A DNA stretch of 64,000 bases from Microbacterium yannicii PS01. GTDB taxonomy: Bacteria > Actinomycetota > Actinomycetes > Actinomycetales > Microbacteriaceae. The stretch is taken from the NCBI RefSeq assembly GCF_000304335.1, contig NZ_CAJF01000017.1, positions 17,971 through 81,970 on the forward strand, read 5' to 3'. Below are positions 42,865 through 50,871 of the stretch, piece after piece (the first letter of the stretch is position 1; each line of letters starts with the position of its first letter). A model generated the notes under the pieces. That model saw nothing but the letters and a program-made list of their open reading frames with translations. It made no database searches and was not told the origin of the DNA. The position numbers and the translations under genes were made by a program.

Positions 42865-43323
42865 TCAGTCCTCGGGAAAGGCCAGCGCGCGCAGCAGGTC
42901 GGTGAGGGTCTGCCGGTCCTCGTCGGAGAGCTGGGCGTGCACGCGCTCCTCGGCTGCGCGCGCGGATTCGCGTGCCGCGGAGGCCAGCGCGCGTCCCGCG
43001 TCGGTGGCGACCACGACGTTGGCGCGACGGTCGGCGGGATCGGGCCGGCGCTCGACGAGACCGCGGGTCTGCAGGTCGTCGACGAGGCTCACGACCTGAC
43101 TCGGGTCGAGCCGCAGGAACTCGGCGAGTTCGCGCTGCGAAGGGCGCGCCTCGCCGGCGGCGAGCGAGAGCACCGAGTACGAGCGGGCCTTGAGGCCGTG
43201 CCCCGAGAGCGCGGCGTTGCCTGCGGCGAGCGCGATCGCATTGGCACGGGCGAGCAGGAAGCTCAGGTCATCGGTGAGCGCCGAGGCACGGAGGCCGGAC
43301 TCGGCGGCGGCAGGCTTCGGCAT
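42865..43323 (-). CDS. MarR-family regulator (CouR/PhdR-like)
   Basis: A 152-residue MarR protein with winged-HTH core PSQRELAEFLRLDPSQVVSL, then VERRPDPADRRANVVVATDAG, the MarR wing. The ATG at 43323 gives a family-typical length; an upstream in-frame start would extend it by 17 residues across the likely operator. It is divergent from the hydroxycinnamate-type operon, as couR and phdR are in Rhodococcus and Corynebacterium. Acyl-CoA thioester-controlled repression is therefore likely. Confidence 0.85.
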   Translation of the reverse strand: MPKPAAAESGLRASALTDDLSFLLARANAIALAAGNAALSGHGLKARSYSVLSLAAGEARPSQRELAEFLRLDPSQVVSLVDDLQTRGLVERRPDPADRRANVVVATDAGRALASAARESARAAEERVHAQLSDEDRQTLTDLLRALAFPED

Positions 43324-43361
43324 GGCACGATCGTAGTCGAGTCCATGGAGGAACGGAACGA

Positions 43362-43391
43362 TTGACTTTCTCAACGGTTTGGGTCTGTAAT
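43362..43391 (+). promoter_or_regulatory. Promoter with MarR operator for the side-chain operon
   Basis: TTGACT (43362-43367) and TGTAAT (43386-43391) are 18 nt apart. The -35 box overlaps TTGA-N5-TCAA (43362-43374), a typical MarR half-site pair. Confidence 0.65.
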
Positions 43392-43416
43392 GGAGTCAGC
43401 AACGAAGGAGTCACGC

Positions 43417-44334
43417 ATGACACTCGAAGGCAAGGTCGCCATCGTCACCGGCTCGGGCCGCGGTCTGGGTCTGGCCTACGCACAGGAACTCGCCCGCCAA
43501 GGCGCCGCCGTCGTCGTCAACGACGTCGATGAGGCGACCGCCGCGGACGCGGTCGCATCGATCGAGGCCCTCGGCGGGCGCGCCACCGCGGTGGTCGCTC
43601 CGGTCGGACCGACCGAGACGGCGAAGCAGCTCGTCCAGACCGCGGTCGACACCTACGGGCGGGTCGACATCCTGGTCACCAACGCCGGCGTGCTGCGCGA
43701 CACGGTGCTGTGGAAGATGAGCGACGACGACTTCGACACCGTCATCAACGTGCACCTGCGCGGCACCTTCACGTGCGTGCGCGAGGCCGCCACCTACATG
43801 CGCGCCAACGAGATCCCCGGCCGCATCATCTGCATCGGCTCCCCGACCGGTCAGCGCGGCAACTTCGGCCAGACCAACTACGCCGCCGCCAAGGCCGGCA
43901 TCGTCGGCATGGTCCGCACCTGGGCGCTCGAGCTGAAGAAGGCCGGCATCACCGCCAACGCCGTGATCCCCGTCGCCGCGACCGCGATGACCGCGACCGT
44001 GCCCTACTTCGCCGCCGCCGTCGAGGCCGACGAGAAGGGCGAGCCGATGCCCGCCTTCTTCCGCCACGACCTCGGGTTCGGCACCTCGGACGACGTCGCC
44101 GGACTCATCGCCTATCTCGCCTCGGATGCCGCGGCATCCGTCACCGGTCAGGCCATCGGGATCGGCGGCGATCGCCTGCAGCTGTGGTCGCACCCCGAGG
44201 CGGTCGCCACCGCCTACAGCGACGGCGGCTGGTCGTACGACGACCTGACCACTGGATTCGAGGAGGCTGTCGGCACGCTGCAGACCGTCGGCGAGAAGTT
44301 CCCGCCGCTCCCGGAGGACCTTCAGCGCTCCTGA
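43417..44334 (+). CDS. Short-chain dehydrogenase, 3-hydroxyacyl-CoA type
   Basis: A 305-residue SDR with TGSGRGLGLAYA as the cofactor motif, TNAGVLRD and the YAAAK active-site Tyr/Lys. ICIGSPTGQRGNFGQTN resembles the HSD17B4/FabG-like dehydrogenases of beta-oxidation. In the hydroxycinnamate route it would oxidise the 3-hydroxyacyl-CoA formed by the MaoC hydratase to a beta-keto thioester (CouN/PhdE role). The ATG follows AAGGAG. It is the first gene of the operon ending at 47816. Confidence 0.85.
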   Translation: MTLEGKVAIVTGSGRGLGLAYAQELARQGAAVVVNDVDEATAADAVASIEALGGRATAVVAPVGPTETAKQLVQTAVDTYGRVDILVTNAGVLRDTVLWKMSDDDFDTVINVHLRGTFTCVREAATYMRANEIPGRIICIGSPTGQRGNFGQTNYAAAKAGIVGMVRTWALELKKAGITANAVIPVAATAMTATVPYFAAAVEADEKGEPMPAFFRHDLGFGTSDDVAGLIAYLASDAAASVTGQAIGIGGDRLQLWSHPEAVATAYSDGGWSYDDLTTGFEEAVGTLQTVGEKFPPLPEDLQRS

Positions 44335-44343
44335 ACCTGATCG

Positions 44344-44380
44344 CTGAGCTCGTCGAGGCATCCTTCGACAGGCTCAGGGA
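44344..44380. repeat. Palindromic full-length copy of the dispersed CTTCGACAGGCTC repeat
   Basis: CTGAGCTCGTCGAGG (44344-44358) pairs with CCTTCGACAGGCTCAG (44362-44377), separated by 3 nt. It lies between the SDR and amidohydrolase genes. This copy shows the repeat as a two-arm hairpin, whereas the copies inside genes keep one arm. Confidence 0.7.
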
Positions 44381-44403
44381 CCGCCCCGACCCGGAGGACC
44401 GGC

Positions 44404-45333
44404 ATGACCCGCTACGAGCCCGCGATCGACCTCGATGCGATCGAGGCGATCGATGTGCACGTGCACATCGAGGTGGACGGTCACGGCCACGCGTCGCTTC
44501 CGCCCGACCTCGTCGAGGCCGCCTCGAAGTACTTCAGCGCCGACGGGCCACGCCCCGATCTCGACTCGATCGCGACGTACTACCGCGAGCGCAGGATGGC
44601 CGCCGTCGTTTTCACAGTCGACGCCGAGACCCAGCTCGGGCACGCGCCGGTCTCGAGCGCCGAGATCGCCGAAGGCGCCGCGCGCAACAACGACGTGCTG
44701 ATCCCGTTCGGCTCGGTCGATCCGAACAAGGCGTCCGCGGTCGACGACGCCCGGCGCCTCATCGAGGATCACGGGGTGCGGGGTTTCAAGTTCCACCCGA
44801 CGGTGCAGGGATTCGATCCTTCGGACCGTGCGCACGAACCGCTCTACGCCGTGCTGCAGGACGCGGGCGTGGTCGCCCTCTTCCACACCGGGCAGACCGG
44901 CATCGGTGCGGGGCTCCCCGGCGGCCGCGGCTTCCTGCTCGGCCTGTCGAACCCCATGCTTCTCGACCCGGTCGCGGCGCACTTCCCCGAGCTGCAGATC
45001 ATCATGGCCCACCCCTCCGTGCCCTGGCAGGACGAAGCCCTCTCAGTGGCCACCCACAAGCACAACACCTGGATCGACCTGTCGGGCTGGAGCCCCAAGT
45101 ACTTCCCCGAACAGCTCGTCCGCGCGGCCAACTCGTACCTCAAGCGGCGCGTGCTGTTCGGCTCGGACTTCCCGCTGCTGACCCCCGACCGCTGGATGAC
45201 GGATGCCGCCCGTTCGACAGGTTCAGGGACCGCTCTTTTCAAGCCCGAGGTCATGCCCGGCATCCTCAAAGACAACGCGGCCCGGCTTCTCGGACTGGCC
45301 GCCTCGACCGCCCACCAAGGAGACACACCATGA
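44404..45333 (+). CDS. Amidohydrolase-2 family protein (retro-Claisen hydrolase candidate)
   Basis: A 309-residue metal-dependent amidohydrolase (ACMSD-like). HxH is in IDVHVHIEV near residue 19, further ligands are probably in GFKFHPTVQGF, IIMAHPSVPW and LFGSDFPLLTPDRW. In Rhodococcus CouO-type pathways a protein of this family hydrolytically cleaves the beta-keto thioester to 4-hydroxybenzoate-type acid and acetyl-CoA. AARSTGSGTALF in the C-terminal part comes from a copy of the dispersed repeat inserted in frame. Confidence 0.83.
   Translation: MTRYEPAIDLDAIEAIDVHVHIEVDGHGHASLPPDLVEAASKYFSADGPRPDLDSIATYYRERRMAAVVFTVDAETQLGHAPVSSAEIAEGAARNNDVLIPFGSVDPNKASAVDDARRLIEDHGVRGFKFHPTVQGFDPSDRAHEPLYAVLQDAGVVALFHTGQTGIGAGLPGGRGFLLGLSNPMLLDPVAAHFPELQIIMAHPSVPWQDEALSVATHKHNTWIDLSGWSPKYFPEQLVRAANSYLKRRVLFGSDFPLLTPDRWMTDAARSTGSGTALFKPEVMPGILKDNAARLLGLAASTAHQGDTP
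45212..45231. repeat. In-frame copy of the dispersed repeat in the amidohydrolase gene
   Basis: GTTCGACAGGTTCAGGGACC codes Ser-Thr-Gly-Ser-Gly-Thr here, a flexible-linker-like peptide after the GSDFPLLTPDRW motif. Confidence 0.7.
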
Positions 45334-45782
45334 CCACCACCGTCGCCTACTCCGACGTCGCCGGAATGGCCGGCACCGACCTCGGCTGGTCGGACTGGCT
45401 CGAGGTCACGCAGGACCGCGTGAACCTCTTCGCCGATGCCACCGACGACCACCAGTGGATCCACGTCGACCCCGAGCGTGCGGCATCCGGCCCCTTCGGC
45501 GGCGCGATCGCGCACGGGTTCCTCTCGCTCTCGCTCACCGTGAAGTTCTGGTCGGAGCTGTTCGATGTGACCGACGTCACGACCCGGGTCAACTACGGAC
45601 TCGACAAGGTGCGCTTCGTCTCGCCCGTGAAGGTCGGATCCCGCGTGCGCATGAACGCCGTCATCGCCGAGGTGACCGAGGTGCGCGGCGGCTACCAGTT
45701 CGCCGTCGACCAGACCATCGAGATCGAGGGCGCCGACAAGCCCGCGGTCGTGGCGCGGGGCCTGTACCGCTTCTACGCCTGA
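45330..45782 (+). CDS. MaoC-like (R)-specific enoyl-CoA hydratase
   Basis: A 150-residue hot-dog-fold protein. The hydratase motif is visible in FADATDDHQWIHVDPERA with the catalytic Asp/His pair and GPFGGAIAHGFLSLSL. It would hydrate a cinnamoyl-CoA double bond (CouM role). AAGGAG precedes the ATG; the gene overlaps the amidohydrolase end by 4 bp. Confidence 0.87.
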   Translation: MTTTVAYSDVAGMAGTDLGWSDWLEVTQDRVNLFADATDDHQWIHVDPERAASGPFGGAIAHGFLSLSLTVKFWSELFDVTDVTTRVNYGLDKVRFVSPVKVGSRVRMNAVIAEVTEVRGGYQFAVDQTIEIEGADKPAVVARGLYRFYA

Positions 45783-45824
45783 AACCGTCCACCGCCCATT
45801 CCTCACGCAGAGGACACCGCAACG

Positions 45825-47348
45825 ATGCACCACAAGGGACTGGGTTTCTGGCTCGCCAAGCGGCGCCTGCGCGACCCCGACAAGCCCGCCGTGATCTTCG
45901 GCGACGACGTGCTCACCTATGGCGAGTTCGCGGATGCCGCGGACCGCGTTGCGGCCGTGCTGTGGCATCGCGGCATCCGCAAGGGCGACGCCGTCGCGTA
46001 CATCGGCGAGAACAGCCCGCAGTTCCTGCAGGTCATGTTCGCCGCGGCGCAGCTCGGCGCAGTGTTCGTGCCGGTGAACACGCGTCTCGCGCCCCCCGAG
46101 ATGCGCCATGTGCTGGTGGACTCCGGCGCGCGGGCACTCATCCTCGATGTCGACTTCCTCGAGCGTGCGATGCCCGGCGTCGAAGCCGCCCGCATCGCGC
46201 AGGTCATCGTGACGGGGGACGGCAGTCCCGAGAACCCGGGGCTCGCGCGACTGGCGGCCGAGCGCAACGCCGGCCACACCATCGCCGACGTCGATCTCGA
46301 CGATCCTGCCGCGATCATCTACACCTCGGGAACGACAGGACGTCCGAAGGGCGCGGTGCTCAGTCACGGCAATCTGACGTGGGTCGCCCTTAACTGCATC
46401 GTCGACTACGACGTCGTCTCGACGGATGTGTCGCTGATGATCTCGCCGCTCTTCCACGTGGCGTCGCTCGGCATGGGAGCGCTGCCGGTCGTCCTCAAGG
46501 GGGCGACGCTCGTGCTCGAGAAGGGCTTCGAAGCGGGCCGCGCGCTGTCTCTGATCCAGCGCCACGGCATCACGATGCTCAGCGGCGTGCCGACGACCTA
46601 TCAGATGCTGGCCGACCACCCCGACTGGGGGGCCACCGACCTCACGACGCTGCAGAAGCTCACGTGCGGCGGATCGGCCGTTCCCACCCGCATCCTGAAC
46701 GCCTACGAGAAGCGCGGCCTGTCGTTCTCACAGGGCTACGGCATGACAGAGACGTCACCGGGAGCGACCTCGCTCTCGCCCGCCATGACGCGCGCCAAGC
46801 AGGGCAGCGTGGGCCTGCCGCACTTCTTCACCGAGGTGCGCATCGCCGATGAGAACGGCGACATGGTTCCCCGGGGCACGGTGGGCGAGATCGAGATCAC
46901 CGGACCCAACGTCTTCCTCGGCTACCACGGACAGCCCGAGGCGACGGCAGAGGCCTTCACCGATGACGGCTGGTTCCGCTCGGGAGACCTCGGCTACCTC
47001 GACGCCGACGGCTACCTCTTCATCGCCGACCGGCTCAAGGACATGATCATCTCGGGCGGCGAGAACATCTACCCGGCCGAGGTCGAGAACCTGATCTCCG
47101 ATATCGAGGGCATCTCGGGTGTCGCCGTGGTGGGCGTTCCCGATGAACGCTGGGGCGAGGTTCCGCTGGCCGTCGTCACGCTTCAGGAGGGAGCCGAGGT
47201 CGACACCGCGATCGTCCGCTCGCACCTGGACGGGCTGCTCGCCCGCTACAAGCTTCCGAAGAGCGTCGTGGTCGTCGAGGAGCTTCCGCGCACTGCGTCG
47301 GGCAAGGTGCGCAAGGCCGATCTCCGGGCGCGGTTCGAGCGGGGCTGA
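45825..47348 (+). CDS. Acyl-CoA synthetase, hydroxycinnamate-CoA ligase candidate
   Basis: A 507-residue ANL-superfamily AMP-forming ligase. IIYTSGTTGRPKGAVLSH is the ATP-binding loop, GYGMTETSPG the second motif, GWFRSGDLGYLDADGY the hinge and LPRTASGKVRKADLR the C-terminal catalytic Lys region. Context with SDR, MaoC, amidohydrolase and a MarR regulator matches CouL/PhdA ligases that activate p-coumarate, ferulate or phenylpropanoids. Medium-chain fatty acid activation cannot be excluded from sequence alone. Confidence 0.87.
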   Translation: MHHKGLGFWLAKRRLRDPDKPAVIFGDDVLTYGEFADAADRVAAVLWHRGIRKGDAVAYIGENSPQFLQVMFAAAQLGAVFVPVNTRLAPPEMRHVLVDSGARALILDVDFLERAMPGVEAARIAQVIVTGDGSPENPGLARLAAERNAGHTIADVDLDDPAAIIYTSGTTGRPKGAVLSHGNLTWVALNCIVDYDVVSTDVSLMISPLFHVASLGMGALPVVLKGATLVLEKGFEAGRALSLIQRHGITMLSGVPTTYQMLADHPDWGATDLTTLQKLTCGGSAVPTRILNAYEKRGLSFSQGYGMTETSPGATSLSPAMTRAKQGSVGLPHFFTEVRIADENGDMVPRGTVGEIEITGPNVFLGYHGQPEATAEAFTDDGWFRSGDLGYLDADGYLFIADRLKDMIISGGENIYPAEVENLISDIEGISGVAVVGVPDERWGEVPLAVVTLQEGAEVDTAIVRSHLDGLLARYKLPKSVVVVEELPRTASGKVRKADLRARFERG

Positions 47349-47354
47349 TGCAGC

Positions 47355-47816
47355 GTGGCGCACGCTCCTCCCGTCCCATCGCTCGACCGCTCCTTCGAAG
47401 TGGTCGCCGACCTCGGGCCGCTGGAGGACCACGGGATGACCCGCGCCGGACATCGCCGGGTCATCCCGGTGATCGGCGGCACGGTCACCGGTGCGTTCAC
47501 GGGGGTGATCCTTCCGGGCGGCGCTGACTGGCAGACGGTGCGCGCCGACGGCTCGATCGAGATCGACGGCCGCTACAGCGCCCGAGGAGAGGACGGGTCC
47601 CTCCTCTACATCCGCGCGAAGGGCGTGCGCAGTGGCGACCCCGAGGTGCTCGAGTCGCTCCTGCTCGGCGAGGACGTCGACCCCGTCGCCTACTACTTCC
47701 GCGCGGCGCTGACGCTGGAATCGGCTGCTCACCCCGAGTTCGAGCGCTCGGTCTTCGTCGCGTCCTACGTCCGCGAGGCTGCGCGAGTCCGGTACGTCGC
47801 CTACCGCCTCACGTGA
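47355..47816 (+). CDS. DUF3237 family protein
   Basis: A 153-residue beta-barrel-type DUF3237 protein (FEVVADLGPLEDHGMTRAGH, ADWQTVRADGSIEIDGRYSA, YYFRAALTLESA). GTG 47355 lies 6 nt after the CoA-ligase stop, so it is translated from the same transcript. The family often sits in aromatic and steroid degradation clusters, but no reaction is firmly known. It could handle an intermediate of the side-chain pathway. Confidence 0.8.
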   Translation: MAHAPPVPSLDRSFEVVADLGPLEDHGMTRAGHRRVIPVIGGTVTGAFTGVILPGGADWQTVRADGSIEIDGRYSARGEDGSLLYIRAKGVRSGDPEVLESLLLGEDVDPVAYYFRAALTLESAAHPEFERSVFVASYVREAARVRYVAYRLT

Positions 47817-47876
47817 GTCCACCACCCCCGGGGTGAGTCACGTCGGGCCTGCAGGGGTGATGGGCCGACGAACGAC

Positions 47877-47910
47877 GCCCCGGCATCCGGATGACGGATG
47901 CCGGGGCTTT
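47877..47910. terminator. Rho-independent terminator
   Basis: GCCCCGGCATCCG (47877-47889) and CGGATGCCGGGGC (47895-47907) form a perfect 13-bp stem with 5-nt loop, followed by TTT on the plus strand. It ends the side-chain operon and probably also the convergent gene at 47927. Confidence 0.85.
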
Positions 47911-47926
47911 CGCTCGTCGTGGCCTC

Positions 47927-50563
47927 TCAGCCTCGGTAGGTGCCCCAGTCGTCGGCATCCCACATCCGGGCCGGAGCCCCGCCGTGCTGCGCCCGGTCGA
48001 AGCGAGCGCCGCCGAGCTCGAACTCACTCCGGTCGTCGAGCCACTCGGCGCGCTCGACCAGCGCGCGGGGCGAGGTGGACGGCCAGGAACCCTCGCCGAT
48101 CCTCGTGAACATCGTCTCGAACGCGGCCGCCTCCTCTGCGGCGGTGAAGGTGCAGTGGCCCTCTGCCTGGACGAACGCCTGGTTGAGCTGCGCTCGCTCG
48201 CCGGCCTCGCGGACCGTGGCCTCATACGCCTCGTCGTCCTGCGTCGAACCGGCGCCATCCCCTGATGTGCTCAGCGACAGCACCGGCACCCGAAGCTCGC
48301 CCGTGAACGATGCGGTCTGCTCGACGAAACCGACGACAGCGGGATCAGCCGCCAGCCGTGTCGCGCCCGCCAAGGTGCGCAGGTCCTCGTCGAGCGAGAG
48401 CCCGGCGTCGCGGTAGGCGGCCGCGACCTCATTCCAGCGGCCGGACTCGCGCAGCGCTCGCCGATAGTCAACCCCGGTGTTCCACGAGAACGTGCCGCCC
48501 GCCGTGTCTTCGTAGCCTGCACGCACGTGGGTCCCGACGGCGAAGGGGAGGTACTCGAGATAGCGGTCGATCCGCGCAGCACGATCGGTGATGTCGGTCC
48601 CCGTCGCGGGATCGAGCGCCGGGATCTTGCTCATCGCAGCCGCGAAGGCCGCACGCGCACGCCCTTCCGGTGTCTCGGACGCCTTCGCGACGAGGCCGTT
48701 CAACGCGCCGATCTCAGCGTCCAGGTCGACGATGCCCGTGATGCGCATCGTCGACTCCGGGTCGACGAGCTCACGCAGGACGAAAGCCGTGTCGAGCTTG
48801 TAATTCCACGTGCTCACCGCGCCCGCCCCGCCGCCGCACATCGGCACGGCGCCGTCGAGCCAGTCCGGGGCCGAGTCCGCCACGATTCGTGTGACGAGTC
48901 CGCCCTGGGATCGGCCGGCGAGGACGACGTCGTCGGGCGTACCGACCAGCTCCGAGAACGTCGCGACGGCGACGCCTGCGTTGTCGCGATCGCGCACCAG
49001 ATCCCACCCGTCCGAGAGGTCGTACCCGATCAGAGCGCTCCCCCGCTGAAGCAGCCACTCGGCCGAGGCGAACTGAGCCGTGGCGCGCCCCGGCACGACC
49101 ACGAGCGAGCCGTCCCAGTCCCCCGGGGCGATTGCGGTGAAGGCCGATCCGTCCGGGAGGACCCCCTCGTGGGTGGTGAGCTCTGAGGGCGCAGGAGCGT
49201 AGACCTCGGGCTCGCGCTCGGGCCGCACAACGGAACCGGGTGCGTAGCGGACGAACGCTCCGCCGCGCTCCAGCCCGGTGGTCTCGGCGATGGCGTCAGC
49301 GCGCTTGTCGAGCGCGCGAGGGCTGGCAAGGTTCTTCCACTTTCCTGAGTCGAGCCGGTCCTGCAGGGCGGTGACGAGCGCGGCGACCTCGGCGTCGGCG
49401 TAGTCGCAGTGACCCGGACGATCGACGAAGACCTGCTCGATGAGCGAGGAGGCACGGTTCTCGCGGACACGGTCGGCGTATGAGCCTGCCTGCGCGACGA
49501 CCGGCGCGGCGTCACCAGTCTCGTGAAGCGACAGGACCGGACCGTCGATGTCACCGGTCGGGGTGGCGTTCTTCTGCATGTACGCGACGGCTCCGGCGTC
49601 CGCCATGATCCTCTCCCCGCCGTTCAGCGCACCGAGGTCCTCGTCGAGCGAGAGCCCGGCCGCCCGGTAGAGCTGTCTCACGAGGGAGAGCTGGCCGGAT
49701 GCGCGAAGGGCCTCGGCGTAGTCCACCCCGGTGTTCCACGAGAAGTTGCCGCCCGCGCGCTGCTCCAGGGGCTGGCGCGGCGAGACGGCACCCCACATGA
49801 AGATGCGATACAGCTGCTCCTGCTGGGCGTCGAGGTCGTTGCGGCCGGGCTTCTCGGTGCCCGGCTGCGACCACGTCGGCATCTGGGCCAGGCTCGCCGC
49901 CAGCGCGATCCTCGCGCGCCCTTCGGGGGTCTGCTGTGCGGCGTCGAGCACTTCCTTGAAGGCCGCCTGACGCGCGGGCTCGTTCGTGACGCGGGCGAGC
50001 TCCAGCCGGGCATCGGCCGGGGCCAGGAGCGTCTTCAACGCGTAGGTGCCGTCCAGCGACCCGTTGAGCATGGGAATGGCACCGGCGATCGAGCCGCACA
50101 GCGGCAGCGCCGCATCGAACACGTCCGGCTGCTGCTCGAGGAGAGCGACCGACACCTGTCCTCCCATCGACGAGCCCCACGCGACGACGTGCTCGGCCTC
50201 GCCGAGCGCGGCCTCCGCGGCGTCGACGACCTGCGGCTGCGCGACGAGGAGGTCCTCCACGGCCCATCCCGAGCCCGCCGCCGCGCCGGCGAGCGCGTAC
50301 CCCTGACTCGTCAGCCACGTGACGACCTCGGGCGACGGCCCGGCTGAGGCGACGCCTCCTCCGCCGCCGTATCCGGGGCTCCAGGTGAGCAGCGTCCCGC
50401 TCCACTGGGCAGGCTGGTGCACGACGTACTGGCCGCCGCCAGGCAGCACGCCCCGTAGCTCGGATGCCTCGGGTGGTGGCGCCGCCGAGGCCGGAGCGGC
50501 AGACAGCGTGAGGGCGACCGAGGCGGCGATCGCCAGGCCGGCTCGGATCGAGAGCGGTGACAT
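47927..50563 (-). CDS. Exported tandem alpha/beta-hydrolase (two esterase-like domains)
   Basis: An 878-residue protein with a Sec signal (cleavage after ASA near residue 27) and two homologous hydrolase domains, about 30-440 and 455-870. Domain 1 has AWGSSMGGQ (Ser132) and GHCDYADAEVAAL; domain 2 has AGRSQGGLV and GHCTFTAAEEAAA. Both repeat GGxFSWNTGVDY and AGLSLDEDL. Each domain therefore has its own nucleophile and His. It likely cleaves esters outside the cell, perhaps hydroxycinnamoyl or acyl esters feeding the aromatic pathways. The two halves arose by duplication; substrate is unknown. Confidence 0.82.
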   Translation of the reverse strand: MSPLSIRAGLAIAASVALTLSAAPASAAPPPEASELRGVLPGGGQYVVHQPAQWSGTLLTWSPGYGGGGGVASAGPSPEVVTWLTSQGYALAGAAAGSGWAVEDLLVAQPQVVDAAEAALGEAEHVVAWGSSMGGQVSVALLEQQPDVFDAALPLCGSIAGAIPMLNGSLDGTYALKTLLAPADARLELARVTNEPARQAAFKEVLDAAQQTPEGRARIALAASLAQMPTWSQPGTEKPGRNDLDAQQEQLYRIFMWGAVSPRQPLEQRAGGNFSWNTGVDYAEALRASGQLSLVRQLYRAAGLSLDEDLGALNGGERIMADAGAVAYMQKNATPTGDIDGPVLSLHETGDAAPVVAQAGSYADRVRENRASSLIEQVFVDRPGHCDYADAEVAALVTALQDRLDSGKWKNLASPRALDKRADAIAETTGLERGGAFVRYAPGSVVRPEREPEVYAPAPSELTTHEGVLPDGSAFTAIAPGDWDGSLVVVPGRATAQFASAEWLLQRGSALIGYDLSDGWDLVRDRDNAGVAVATFSELVGTPDDVVLAGRSQGGLVTRIVADSAPDWLDGAVPMCGGGAGAVSTWNYKLDTAFVLRELVDPESTMRITGIVDLDAEIGALNGLVAKASETPEGRARAAFAAAMSKIPALDPATGTDITDRAARIDRYLEYLPFAVGTHVRAGYEDTAGGTFSWNTGVDYRRALRESGRWNEVAAAYRDAGLSLDEDLRTLAGATRLAADPAVVGFVEQTASFTGELRVPVLSLSTSGDGAGSTQDDEAYEATVREAGERAQLNQAFVQAEGHCTFTAAEEAAAFETMFTRIGEGSWPSTSPRALVERAEWLDDRSEFELGGARFDRAQHGGAPARMWDADDWGTYRG

Positions 50564-50690
50564 GGTGTCCCTTCCCGCGGCGATCTTCGAGGACGGGCTC
50601 AGCCCGTTGTGGTGCGCCGCGAACGTGGTCTTCGTCGACCGAGGGCGCGACAGTTGTGCTGACGTGCGCCACGGGAGGTGTAGCGCAATG

Positions 50691-50744
50691 ACCATGACAC
50701 GATCGATTGACGATGTCAACGGTGGGAAAAGGAATCCGTTGACA
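50691..50744. promoter_or_regulatory. Promoter and operator in the divergent region 50564-50871
   Basis: On the minus strand TTGACA (50714-50719) and CATGGT (50691-50696), 17 nt apart, could drive the hydrolase gene. TGTCAACGG (50714-50722) and CCGTTGACA (50736-50744) are perfect 9-bp arms with a 13-bp spacer. A third TTGACA lies at 50767-50772 toward the PhnD gene. The remainder of the gap shows nothing clear. Confidence 0.5.
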
Positions 50745-50871
50745 ATCGCAACGATTCGTGTTTTTGTTGACACACCACACCTCCAACGACGGACGTAGTT
50801 GAAAGTGTTTCTCGCCAGCGTCGGCGGAAACCGTCGCGGCCGTCCTTCCCGAAGTCCGAAAGGTGCCCGAC

